Shown piece by piece: positions 9,662 through 19,100 of a stretch of DNA of 39,462 nucleotides; the stretch's first letter is position 1, and each line of letters starts with the position of its first letter. Where the stretch lies: the NCBI GenBank assembly GCA_011526585.1, contig WYBB01000135.1:1-39462 (forward strand), given 5' to 3'. This DNA is from Deltaproteobacteria bacterium. Its GTDB lineage: Bacteria > Myxococcota_A > UBA9042 > PHBI01. The translations under genes were made by a program, and so were the position numbers. The notes beneath the pieces were generated by a model, which did no database searches, was not told the DNA's origin, and saw nothing but the letters and a program-made list of their open reading frames with translations.

Positions 9662-11269
9662 ATGGCGTATAGCGACCGTAAAGGCTTCCTCGCGTGGGTC
9701 GAGCGCACCGGCAACCGCCTGCCCGACCCGGTCTTCATCTTCCTCTACCTCATCGGCGCCCTGATCCTCTTCTCGGTGATCGCCGCCGCCACCGGCATGT
9801 CCGCGCCGCACCCGACCGAGCTCAAGGACGGCGCGCCCCTCCTCATCGAGGCGCAGAGCCTGCTCTCGGGCGACAACATCCGGCGCCTCTTCGTCGAGAT
9901 GCCGCAGACCTTCACCCACTTCCACCCGCTGGGCTACGTGCTCGTCGTCATGCTCGGCGCGGGCGTCGCCGAGCGCTCCGGCCTCTTTGCCACCGCCATG
10001 CGCGCGGCCGTGCGCCGCGCCCCCAAGTCCCTGCTCACCCCCACCGTCGCGCTCGTCGCGATGATCTCCAACCACGCCGCCGACGCCGCCTACGTCGTGC
10101 TGATCCCGCTCGCCGGCGTGCTCTACGCCGCCGCCGGCCGCCACCCGCTCGTCGGGATCGCCGCCGCCTTCGCCGGCGTCTCCGGCGGCTTCTCCGCCAA
10201 TATCGCCCCCGGCCAGCTCGACGCCCTGCTCTACGGGATCACCCAGCAGGCCGCCAACACCCTCGTGCCCGAGTACCACGCCAACATCGCCGGCAACTGG
10301 TACTTCATCGTCGCGCTGACCTGCGTCTTCCTCCCGGTGATCTGGTACGTCGCCGACAAGGTCATCGAGCCCCGCCTCGGCACCTGGTCCCCGACCCCGG
10401 GCGACGCCGCCCACGCAGCGGCCGCCGGCTCGGGCGACGGCGCGCTCACCCCGGCCGAGCGCCGCGGCCTCGTCTGGGCCGGCGTCGCCGTCGCGGGCGT
10501 CATCGGCCTCTGGGTCCTCGCCACGATCGGGCCCGGCACCCCGCTCATCGACGAGACCGCCTGCTCCGAGGCCGACGCCGCGGCCGGCTCCTGCTCGGCC
10601 CAGGCCCGCCTCACGCCGCTCTACCGCTCGCTCGTCGCCGGCTTCCTCGTGCTCTTCCTGCTCGCCGGCTACGCCTACGGCAAGGCCGCCGGCTCGATCA
10701 AGAACCACCGCGACCTCGTCAAGATGACCACTGAGTCGATGAAGGACCTCGGCTACTACCTCGTGCTCGCCTTCGTCGCCGCGCACTTCGTCGCGATGTT
10801 CAACTGGTCCAACCTCGGCCTCATCAGCGCCGTGCACGGCGCCGAGGCGATCCGCGCCTCCGGCCTGCCGCTGCCGATCGTGCTCGCGCTGATCGTGCTC
10901 TTCTCGGCGGCGATCAACCTCTTCGTCGGCTCGGCCAGCGCCAAGTGGGCGCTGCTCGCCCCGGTGCTCGTGCCGATGCTGATGCTGCTGGGCGTGAGCC
11001 CCGACGCCGCCACCGCCGTCTATCGCGTCGGCGACTCGGCGACCAACATCATCACCCCGCTGATGGTCTACTTCCCGCTGATCCTCGTCTTCGCCCAGCG
11101 CTGGCAGAAGGACTTCGGCCTCGGCTCGCTCACCGCGACCATGCTGCCCTACTCGCTCTGGCTCCTCATCGTCGGTGTCGCGCTGACCATCGCCTGGGTG
11201 CTCATCGGGATCGACCTCGGCCCGGGCGCCCCGGTCGAGTACACGCTGCCCGCCGGCGTCACCCCCTGA
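9662..11269 (+). CDS. AbgT-family transporter
   Basis: A 535-residue polytopic membrane protein. Family signatures are NRLPDPVFIFLYLI near the N-terminus, LGYVLVVMLGAGVAERSGL, SNHAADAAYVVLIPLAG, FAGVSGGFSANI, NLFVGSASAKWALLAPVLVP and YRVGDSATNIITPLMVYFPL, the last two being re-entrant hairpin motifs of this elevator-type family. Known relatives import p-aminobenzoyl-glutamate (AbgT) or export sulfonamides (MtrF). The substrate here is not known. There is no good ribosome site before the ATG. It ends 17 bases from a convergent gene. Its alanine codons are mostly GCC, whereas the HlyD/TolC genes before it favour GCG, so it may have a different history from its neighbours. Confidence 0.93.
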   Translation: MAYSDRKGFLAWVERTGNRLPDPVFIFLYLIGALILFSVIAAATGMSAPHPTELKDGAPLLIEAQSLLSGDNIRRLFVEMPQTFTHFHPLGYVLVVMLGAGVAERSGLFATAMRAAVRRAPKSLLTPTVALVAMISNHAADAAYVVLIPLAGVLYAAAGRHPLVGIAAAFAGVSGGFSANIAPGQLDALLYGITQQAANTLVPEYHANIAGNWYFIVALTCVFLPVIWYVADKVIEPRLGTWSPTPGDAAHAAAAGSGDGALTPAERRGLVWAGVAVAGVIGLWVLATIGPGTPLIDETACSEADAAAGSCSAQARLTPLYRSLVAGFLVLFLLAGYAYGKAAGSIKNHRDLVKMTTESMKDLGYYLVLAFVAAHFVAMFNWSNLGLISAVHGAEAIRASGLPLPIVLALIVLFSAAINLFVGSASAKWALLAPVLVPMLMLLGVSPDAATAVYRVGDSATNIITPLMVYFPLILVFAQRWQKDFGLGSLTATMLPYSLWLLIVGVALTIAWVLIGIDLGPGAPVEYTLPAGVTP

Positions 11270-11286
11270 CGTCCCTATCCTGCAGC

Positions 11287-11997
11287 TCAGTCGACCCAGC
11301 CGGGCTCCACGCAGAGCTCGCCGAGGCATACGAGCGGGCTCGGGCACGCGCCGTCGGCGCCGCACGCTGGCCGGCGACAGAAGCCGCCGTCACACACGTA
11401 GGGCGCGACGCAATCGGCGCTCTCGCCGCAGCTCTCGAGCACGCAGACCTCGGCGCTCGGGTGGCAGCGCAGGCCGCTCGGGCAGTCCTCACGCGTCTGA
11501 CAGTCACGCGAGCACGCGCCGAATTGATTGCACGTGTGATCCGCGGGGCACGGATCCGACGCGCTGCAGCCGTTGCAGATCCCGCCCGGCGCCGACTCGG
11601 CGCAAAGAAGCGAGCCCGGGCAGTCGGCGGAGTCACCGCACTGTCCGAGCGGCCCCTCGACGATCGTCTCGGGGTCGTTCGTGTCCACGACCTCGAGCGC
11701 CGTGTCGCCCGCCGTCGTGTCGATCGGCTCCGCCGTGTCGATCGGCTCCGCCGTGTCGATCGGCTCCGCCGTGTCGATCGGCTGCGCCGTGTCGCCCGGC
11801 TCCGTCGTGTCGATCTCGGGTCCGACGTCGCCTGGCTCACTCGCGTCGGGCTCGACCGTCGTCGTCTCGGGCGTGTCCGGCGGGTCGACCTCGAAGCCGT
11901 TCGTGTCGCCTGACACGGTGTCCACACCCGAGCGACCGTCGTCGCCGCACCCGGCGATCACCCAGAGTCCCATGATCGATATCAGCAGTCCCTTCAT
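11287..11997 (-). CDS. Cys-rich lipoprotein with acidic repeat stalk
   Basis: A 236-residue protein with a lipoprotein signal peptide (LLISIMGLWVIAGC, lipidated Cys at about 17). Residues 18-115 are an Asp/Thr/Pro/Glu-rich stalk with perfect IDTAEP repeats. Residues 118-236 contain about 20 cysteines in short repeating units of the type CGDSADCPGSLLC and CGESADCVAPYVCDGGFC, which should form a chain of small disulfide-bonded knots. This stalk-plus-Cys-knot plan is common for surface lipoproteins of Myxococcota-like bacteria; the function is unknown. It lies 33 bases downstream of the kinase gene on the same strand and may be co-transcribed. The partial gene at the right edge of the window has the same kind of Cys repeats. 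Confidence 0.85.
   Translation of the reverse strand: MKGLLISIMGLWVIAGCGDDGRSGVDTVSGDTNGFEVDPPDTPETTTVEPDASEPGDVGPEIDTTEPGDTAQPIDTAEPIDTAEPIDTAEPIDTTAGDTALEVVDTNDPETIVEGPLGQCGDSADCPGSLLCAESAPGGICNGCSASDPCPADHTCNQFGACSRDCQTREDCPSGLRCHPSAEVCVLESCGESADCVAPYVCDGGFCRRPACGADGACPSPLVCLGELCVEPGWVD
11717..11806. repeat. 18-bp tandem repeat inside the lipoprotein gene
   Basis: Five head-to-tail 18-bp units begin at 11717, 11735, 11753, 11771 and 11789. The first three are identical (GTGTCGATCGGCTCCGCC), the fourth has one change and the fifth is diverged. They encode IDTAEP on the minus strand. As a multiple of three, the repeat number could change by slippage without breaking the frame, altering stalk length. 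Confidence 0.85.
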
Positions 11998-12011
11998 CGC
12001 GTGCCGGACTA

Positions 12012-12033
12012 TGATCGATCGCGCGCTCGATCA
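12012..12033. promoter_or_regulatory. near-perfect 22-bp palindrome at the end of the kinase gene
   Basis: The sequence from 12012 to 12033 (TGATCGA ... TCGATCA, CGCGCG centre) is symmetric at ten of eleven base pairs and overlaps the kinase stop codon (12031-12033). It could be a weak terminator or a hairpin that sets relative expression of the lipoprotein gene downstream. There is no T-run, so an intrinsic terminator is unlikely. Confidence 0.3.
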
Positions 12034-15000
12034 AGGAGGACCGAGTCGCTCCTCCGCCAGCCGCAACACGAGAGCGTTGTCCGGCGCGGCGAGGAAGCTC
12101 TGGCGATAACGCGGCTCGTCGATGCGCGATGCACGGTCGAGGATCAGCGCGCGCAGCTCACCGAGCCGTTCGTCGGCGGGCACCCCCGCGGCGTCGCGCG
12201 CGCTGATGTAGGTCGAGAGCTTCACCAGGCCGATGATGTCGACGATGCCGGCCTCGGCCAACAGCTGCTCGCGCTCGAGGGTGGCGGCCAGGGCCTCGTG
12301 CGCTCGACCCTGGGCGAGCCGCAGCTCGGTCAGCACCGAGAGCGCGAGCGAGCGGAACCCGGCCCCGCGGAACTCGAGCGCCAGCGAGACCTGCTCGTCG
12401 GCCCGCGCGAGGTCCCCCTGCCCGAGGGCGACTTGAGCGAGCAGCGCGCGGTTGACGGCGATGTCCACCGCCGACTGCGATGCGATCATCGCCGGCAGGA
12501 TCGCCTCGACCAGCGCTCGCGCCTCGGCGTGGCGCTGCCTCCAGAGATAGATCATCGCGAGGAAAGACTTGACCAGCGGCCCCTCCCCACCTTCGGTGCC
12601 CAGTGCGCGGAGCTTCGCCTCGGCCGCCTCGTAGTCGCCGAGCATGAGCGCGGCGACCGCGACGTGCAGCTCGACATTGCGGTTGAGGTTCGGCTCCTGC
12701 GCCTCCCGAAAGCGCTCCAGCGCCTGGTGCAGCAGCTGCCACATCGCCCACGGATCCGCGTCCATCTGATAGGCGGCGAACGCCTTGCTCAGCGCGAACC
12801 CGCCGAGGACGACCGGATCGTGGCGCACCCTCGCCCCCACCGTCGCATCTTCCAGCACCAGGCGCTCGGCCTCTTGAATCCGTCGCTGCAGCTGCCGTAC
12901 CTCGGCGTAGTGCCCGGTCAGCATCATGTGGAACTGGAGCATGCCCCAGGTGAAAAGCTGCGCCTGGAAGACTTCGCGGTTGGGGAACTCGTTGATGAGC
13001 TCCTCGAGGAGCCGCGCGCTGCGTGGGTCGCCCTCCTGCGTCACCCCGGTCGCCGAAAGCAGCCACCCCGCGGTCCGGTACCAGCTCGCGCTCGCGCGCG
13101 GGATGAGCTCGAGCGCGTCCCAGCCCCACTCCGAAATCACCTCCATCCGTCCCGACCAGACGTTGGCCTCGATCTGCAACGCCAGCAGCTCGCCCCGCGC
13201 CTGGCCTTGCGCACCGAGCGCGAGTGCTCGCCGGACGAGCGCGAGGATCGGTTCGGGAGCATGGACGAGCGAGGTCGCCAGCGCGTGCCGTGCGGCGCGG
13301 ATGTACTCGGCGATGGCGCGCTCGGCCACGCCGCCGCGCTCGAAGTGCTCGGCCAGGACCAGCGGGTCTCGCTCGCGTCCCTCGGCGAGCCACGCGCCGG
13401 CCAGGCGATGCGCGACCCGACGATCGTCGTCGGTCAGCGCCGCGTAGGCGGCCTCGCGCATGAGCGCGTGCCGGAAGACGTACTCCTCTTCGTCGCGCAC
13501 GGCCGCCTCGGCGCTCCGGCCGATCACCTCGCGCTCGACGAGCGCGCGCAGCCGCTCGCGAAGGGCGCGACGATCGCCCTCGCCCAGCGCCAGGAGCCCG
13601 CCGAGCCAGAAGCGCTCGCCGAAGACGCTCGCCGCGCGCAAGAGCTTGCGATCTTCGACCGAGAACGCCTCGAGGCGCGCGCCCGCCATCGCCACGACGG
13701 TGCTCGGCAGGCGCTCGTCGCGCCCCTCCGCGGCGGCGCGACACAGCTCCTCGAGGTAGAACGCGTTGCCCTGCGATCGCTCGCCGATCTGCTGCGCGCG
13801 CCCGGGATCGAAGTCGTCGCCCAGCGCGTTCGCGATGAAGCGCGCGATCGACTTCTTCGGCAACGGCGAGAGCCCGATCTCGATCACGCCGCAGCTCGAC
13901 CAGAGCTCGGGAAAGGTCGCGCGCACCTCCGGCCGAGCCAGCGCCAGGACCATGAGCGGCCGGTCCGCGAAGGTACGCAGCGCCGCATCGAGGAGCCTGA
14001 CCGTCGCCGGATCGGACCAGTGCAGATCCTCGATCGCGATCAGCACCGGCCCGGCCCGGAGCTCCGCGCGCAGGAAGGCCTCGAAGGCCCGCTGGAGCTG
14101 GGCGCCCATCACCTGCGGGTCGCGCCGCGCCGCCTGCAGGATCGGGTGGGTCTCATCGGGCAGCTCGGTGCCCGCGAGCTCGCCGAGGAAGAGGCTCGCC
14201 GTCTCGAGCTCGGCCCCGGCCAGGTGTCGCGACAAGCGCGCGCGCAGCTTCTTGTGCCGCAGCGACGACGTCTCGCCGCCGCGGATCCCGGCCGCGTCGC
14301 GCAGCGCGTCGCCGATCAGGGCAAGGGCCGATCCGGCGCGCAGCGGCTCGGCGCTGGCGACGAAGACCTCGAAGGGCGGCACGCGCCGCGCGAGGCGCTC
14401 GATCAGCTCGCGCCGCAGCCGCGTCTTGCCGACCCCCGGCGGGGCGGTGACGAGGACCGCGGCGGCCGCCTCGTCAGCCACGCACTCGCTGGCGATCGCC
14501 TCGAGCCCCGCCAGCTCACGCTCGCGCCCTACGCAGGGCAAGACGCGCCCGAGGAAGGTGCGCACCTCCCAGAGCGCGCGCTCGCGCTGGAGCTCGAGCC
14601 CGCTCGCGTCGCCGCCGACCTCGAAGCGTTGGTCGAGGAGCCCCGCCGTGACCTCGTCGACCCAGATCCCCGGGCGGCGCTCCACGTCGCGGTGGCCGGT
14701 ATCCGGATCGGGCACGGCGAGCGGGTCGCGCAAGAGCAGGACCGCGCGATCGATCGCCTCCCCGACCGGATAGGCGTGGCCCGCCTCGCCGCGCCCGGTC
14801 GCCAGCGCGATCGGGACCTCGGGGAAGGACGCGCGCAACGCCAACGCGCAGCGCGCCGCCTGAGCGGCCAGGTCGGTCGCCACCTCGAGCCCCGCGAAGG
14901 TCACGAGGCTCGACCCGTCGAGCAGCGCGTCGAGGTGCCCTCCGAAGCGCACCACCTCGCGCGTGATCGTCGCACGCTCGCGCTCCGACCGCGCGGCGCC

Positions 15001-15939
15001 ATCGTCCGAGCCGCGCCGCGCGGCGTCGGATCCGAGCAGCAGCACGCACAGGAGCCGCCGCTCGGCGCCGCTGAGCACATGTCGCTCGACCGCGGAGCCT
15101 TCGCTCGCGCCGGCCCCGCCCTCGCGCACGGCGCGGAGCCGCGACGCCAGCGCTGCGCCGTCCCGCGGGCGCGCCGCCGGATCCTTGGCGAGCGCCTCGA
15201 TGATCAGCTGCTCCAACGCCGCCGGCACCTCGGCGCGCTGCTCGCGCACGCGCGGCGCCTCGGCGAGCAGGATCTTCGAGAGCACCGCCAGGGCGTTCTC
15301 TCCTCCGAAGGGGAGCTGACCGGTCAGGCACTCGTAGAGCACGCACCCGAGCGAGAAGACGTCCGCGCGCGCGTCGAGCCCCCGCGCGCCTCGGGTCGCC
15401 TGCTCCGGGGCGAGGTAGCCGGCCGTGCCGAGCAGCGCCCCGGTCGCGGTCATCGCCGAGAGCTCGCCGCCGGCTCGCGCGATCCCGAAGTCGATGATCG
15501 TCACCTGGTCGAGCCGCCGGCCCGGCAGGAACAGGTTGTGCGGCTTGATGTCGCGGTGGATGATCCCCTGGGCGTGCGCGGCCCCCAGCGCGTCGGCGAC
15601 CCGCACCGCCAGCGCCAGCGCCTCGTCGATCGGCAAGGGTCCGCGCTTGAGCCGCTGGGCGAGATCTTCGCCGTCGAGCCAGTCCATTGCGAGAAACGGC
15701 GTGCCGATCGGGCTCGTGCCATGGGCGACATAACGCACGATCGCCGGGTGCGCGAGCGCCGCCAGGAGCTCGGCCTCGCGCGCGAAACGCTCGACCGCGC
15801 TCGGCTCGGAGCGCTTGAGCACCTTGAGCGCGACCGCGGTCCCGTCCTGGTCCCGCGCGCGGAACACGATGCCCATGCCGCCCTGCCCGATCGGCTCCTC
15901 GAGCACGAAGCGCCCCGCGATGACGTCGCCGCTTTGCAT
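12031..15939 (-). CDS. Ser/Thr protein kinase fused to cyclase-like, AAA/NTPase and TPR modules
   Basis: A 1302-residue cytoplasmic signalling protein. The ATG at 15939 lies directly before the kinase domain (about 8-270), which has the G-loop GQGGMG (18-23), Lys39 in [15 protein letters not shown] (128-135), DFG (150-152) and APE (177-179), so it should be active. Residues about 290-440 look like a class III nucleotidyl cyclase domain in overall pattern ([10 protein letters not shown] ... [21 protein letters not shown]), but the metal-binding aspartates are missing, so it is probably a degenerate sensor. An ATPase module follows, with Walker A APPGVGKT (499-506) and Walker [10 protein letters not shown] (about 633-641). 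The C-terminal half is TPR-like helical repeats. This architecture is typical of myxobacterial multi-domain kinases. It is divergent from the giant gene at 16154. Confidence 0.93.
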   Translation of the reverse strand: MQSGDVIAGRFVLEEPIGQGGMGIVFRARDQDGTAVALKVLKRSEPSAVERFAREAELLAALAHPAIVRYVAHGTSPIGTPFLAMDWLDGEDLAQRLKRGPLPIDEALALAVRVADALGAAHAQGIIHRDIKPHNLFLPGRRLDQVTIIDFGIARAGGELSAMTATGALLGTAGYLAPEQATRGARGLDARADVFSLGCVLYECLTGQLPFGGENALAVLSKILLAEAPRVREQRAEVPAALEQLIIEALAKDPAARPRDGAALASRLRAVREGGAGASEGSAVERHVLSGAERRLLCVLLLGSDAARRGSDDGAARSERERATITREVVRFGGHLDALLDGSSLVTFAGLEVATDLAAQAARCALALRASFPEVPIALATGRGEAGHAYPVGEAIDRAVLLLRDPLAVPDPDTGHRDVERRPGIWVDEVTAGLLDQRFEVGGDASGLELQRERALWEVRTFLGRVLPCVGRERELAGLEAIASECVADEAAAAVLVTAPPGVGKTRLRRELIERLARRVPPFEVFVASAEPLRAGSALALIGDALRDAAGIRGGETSSLRHKKLRARLSRHLAGAELETASLFLGELAGTELPDETHPILQAARRDPQVMGAQLQRAFEAFLRAELRAGPVLIAIEDLHWSDPATVRLLDAALRTFADRPLMVLALARPEVRATFPELWSSCGVIEIGLSPLPKKSIARFIANALGDDFDPGRAQQIGERSQGNAFYLEELCRAAAEGRDERLPSTVVAMAGARLEAFSVEDRKLLRAASVFGERFWLGGLLALGEGDRRALRERLRALVEREVIGRSAEAAVRDEEEYVFRHALMREAAYAALTDDDRRVAHRLAGAWLAEGRERDPLVLAEHFERGGVAERAIAEYIRAARHALATSLVHAPEPILALVRRALALGAQGQARGELLALQIEANVWSGRMEVISEWGWDALELIPRASASWYRTAGWLLSATGVTQEGDPRSARLLEELINEFPNREVFQAQLFTWGMLQFHMMLTGHYAEVRQLQRRIQEAERLVLEDATVGARVRHDPVVLGGFALSKAFAAYQMDADPWAMWQLLHQALERFREAQEPNLNRNVELHVAVAALMLGDYEAAEAKLRALGTEGGEGPLVKSFLAMIYLWRQRHAEARALVEAILPAMIASQSAVDIAVNRALLAQVALGQGDLARADEQVSLALEFRGAGFRSLALSVLTELRLAQGRAHEALAATLEREQLLAEAGIVDIIGLVKLSTYISARDAAGVPADERLGELRALILDRASRIDEPRYRQSFLAAPDNALVLRLAEERLGPP

Positions 15940-16153
15940 TCCGAAAAGACTGCTCCCACGGCACTCTAACCCAACGCGCCAACTTTGTGGACGACGTAGA
16001 ACTCGTTTACTCCTAGATACTTGAGTCGAACTCCGCGCGACCGTCGCCAACAGGCTTGGCGGTCTTCTTCGCACCCCGCACCCGCACGAGCGGCCTCGAG
16101 CGCGCCCGCGCGAGGACCCGCGTGCGTGGCACGGCCCTTGCGATTGCCTCGGC
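15940..16153. other. divergent intergenic region between kinase and giant effector-like gene
   Basis: A 214-bp region that must hold the promoters of both divergent genes. Its left half (about 15960-16030) is clearly less GC-rich than the flanks, as expected for a promoter region. No confident -35/-10 pair is visible. The frame of the giant gene stays open back to a TGA at 16022-16024, so its true start could lie upstream of 16154. Confidence 0.4.
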
Positions 16154-19100
16154 ATGCTCGAAGCCAGGAGCCGTCACGCTCCCAAAAGCGTGCGAGGCCG
16201 CGACCGCGAGGACGAACCCGCCGAGCCACAGCGGCAGGCGCGGACCTCCCTCGCGCGCCTGCACGCCCTCGAGGATCTCGACGCGCTCGGCCAGCACATG
16301 CTGCTCGCCGACGCGGACGCCCCATCCCGCGGCGCGCTCGATTGGATCTTCGACCAGGTCGAGAGCGGTGCGCTCGACGAGGAAGAGATCGGTTCCGTCC
16401 TGGGCGCCCTGGAACGACGCCTGGGTGACGAGCGCCGAAGCGAGCGCGACGCCGACGCCAGGGCGGCGTCGATCGCCCGGGAGATCGCGGCCGAGAGCGG
16501 CGCGGTCCGCCCGGACGACGAGGCACGCGCCGCCGCGATCGCCGCGACGCTCGTGCGCGTCCTGCCCCAGGTCGGGCTCGCGGTCAGGCGCGAGGCGCTG
16601 CGTCTCGATGCACGCGCCCGAGCGCGCGCGCGTTCTCGCGGGGTACCGGCGTTCGTCGAGGACGACGCGATCTGGCTCGACGTGCGCGCGGTCGATCCGG
16701 CGACAGCACATGGACGCGAGGTGATCGCCCACGAGGCCATCCACCTGGCCCAGGCGCAGCGAGGCACGGTGCGTGCGAGCGCCGCCGTCGCCGAGCTCGA
16801 GGCAGCCCACGGTGCTCGCAGCTTCGCGCACGGGCACGCGCTCACGCCTCCTGTCGTGACCTTGTCGCGAGGCGAGGTCGCGGCCTTCTCGTCGATGAGC
16901 GAGGCCGTGCGTGGCCTGATCGCCGACGCGTATGCGCTCGGGTCGGGCGCTCATCCAATGGCACGGAGCTTCCTGCCCGTGGTCCGCCGCTGGGCCGACG
17001 GCAACCTCGGCAAGCGCGACGAGGTCGAGGCCCCCGAAGTCGACGAGACCGACGAGATTGGCGAGATCGACGAGGACGCCGCGCTCGCGCAACCCGAAGC
17101 CGAAGGCGAGGAAGGACGACGCGAGGACAAGCCGCGCGGGCGCTGGCTCGGCCGGCTCGTCAAGCGCAGCGCGGAGCTCGCGCTGCGCTCGATCCTCGCC
17201 TTCGCGCACCTCGTGCGAGTGCTGCCGCGCGAGGGCGTCAAGGAGGACCACAGAGACATCCTGGGCATGTCGCTCGGGTTCAGGCTCTCGGCGGGCATCG
17301 ACGCCAATTTCAGGAACGCGCGCGTCTGGGGCTCGCTCATGCTCGACCTCTTCGGCTTCAAGGTCCTGATCGGTCGACCGGGCAACGGCGAGGATCGGGC
17401 GCCCATGCCTGGCGTCGACGTGATCTTCGACCTCGATCTGAGGCGCGCGCTGGACTTCCCGCCGCGGATCGAAGGCCAGGTGCCGAACGTGAACATCGGG
17501 CGCACGTTCGAAGCCGGACCCGGCCGCGTCAGCAATGACCGCCTCGAGATCGATCGCATCGCGCTGACGCCTCCGCGCCTGCCGTTCGGCACCTGGACGC
17601 CGGCCGCGCCGAAGCTCGCGCTCTACGGCCTGTCCATCGGAACGGGAGCGCCTGCGCCCCGGCTCGCGCTCGAGCCCGGGGAGAGCAGCTACGCGCTCGG
17701 CAGCTTCCTGCATATCGACGGGCTGCACCTCGAAGGAGGCGCCGCGCCGAGCCGCGCCGACGGCGCCGGGGGCGGATACGAGGTGCGCCTCGGCGCGCGC
17801 GGGGCGGGCCTGCGGGTCTTCGGCAGCGACGTGCTGACGGCCGAGGACGTCGAGATCGGCGTGAGGCTCGGCGGCGAAGATTGGGCGCTGTGGGCCGAGC
17901 TCGGCCGCGGCGAGGTCGCCGGACCGCTGGCGATCACGGTCGAGGGGGCGCGCCTCTCGACCGACGAGGGCCTCGCGGTCGAGTCGCTGGCGATCGGGGC
18001 CCCGCCCGGGCTGCGCAAGCTCATCGAGCACGTGACCAGCGTCACCTGGACGATGCAGCGACGGGACGATCCACGCGATACCGCCGAGGGCCTGCCGGAC
18101 TTCCGGCTCGTGTGGCGCGGCCTGAAGTTCAACGGGGCCGAGCTGCCCAAGGGGCTCCTGCCGGCGATCGAGCCGGATCTGCGTGACTGGGTGGTCTCGA
18201 TCGCGGTCGGCGACTGGCTCCGCCTCGACGGCCTCACGCTCGATGTCGAGGGGCCGCTTGCGCCCGCGCTCGACCGCGCGCCCACGGAGTCGGACACGAG
18301 CGGAACCCGGCTCGCGCTCCGCTGCGGATCGGGTGCGCTCAACCTCTTCGGCATGAAGATCGACATGCGCTCACTGGCGATCGGCGTCGACGCGACCGGC
18401 CTGCGTGGCGCGTTGGCCCGCGCGTCGATCGATCCGATCGCCGAGGTCTCGGGGCTGACCCTCGACGCCGAGGGGCTCTCGATCACCCACGCGCGTGTCG
18501 GCTACGACGGCCCGTTGCCGGTCGCGCTCCAGGGGCTGCCCCTGCCCTCGAACCTCACCGCCGAGCTCGTGGTGCGCGGCCTCGTCTTGCGGGGCAAGGC
18601 GCCGGCGTTGCAGGAGGCCACCTTGCGCATCGGGCAGACGGAGGTGAGCCTGGCGTCGATCGGCGTCTTCGCGCTGCAGGTCGTCAAGGGCGGCTTCGAT
18701 CTCGCCGCGTGGGCGCTCGCGGCCAACGACCTCTCCGTCTGGGCCCTGGCCCGGTCGGCGCACTTCTCCGCGATGACGGTCGGCGCGGTGCTCACGCCGC
18801 TGAGCGCGCGGCTCTCGAGCCTCTTCCATGCGGTGGTCGACCACGTCACCGGCTCGGGGGCGCCGCCGGCGGCGCCAGCCTCATCGAGCGGCGCGCCGAC
18901 CGAGCTCGACGTGCGGGTTGCGCGCGCCGTGCACCGACCCGAGCACCTCGGGGCCTTCCAGCTCGCGATCGCCGAGCTCGACAAGCGGCTCCCGTTCTGG
19001 GACCCGTCTCGCCAGGCCGCGCACGCGACGGCCGCGACGGCTCTCGCCACCGGGCACTGGGCCAAGGCGCTCTTGCACCTGCACGCGATCGCCGCCGCCG

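Noticed and set aside
12001..15969. A very long plus-strand open frame opposite the kinase gene
   Set aside because: It is a mirror of the kinase coding strand in high-GC DNA; its sequence is rich in Arg, Gln and His with no domain signature, while the minus strand has all kinase and Walker motifs.
16056..16724. Alternative frame upstream of and overlapping the giant gene's start
   Set aside because: It is Arg/Ser/Pro-rich without structure, whereas the frame from 16154 leads directly into the DUF4157-like domain.
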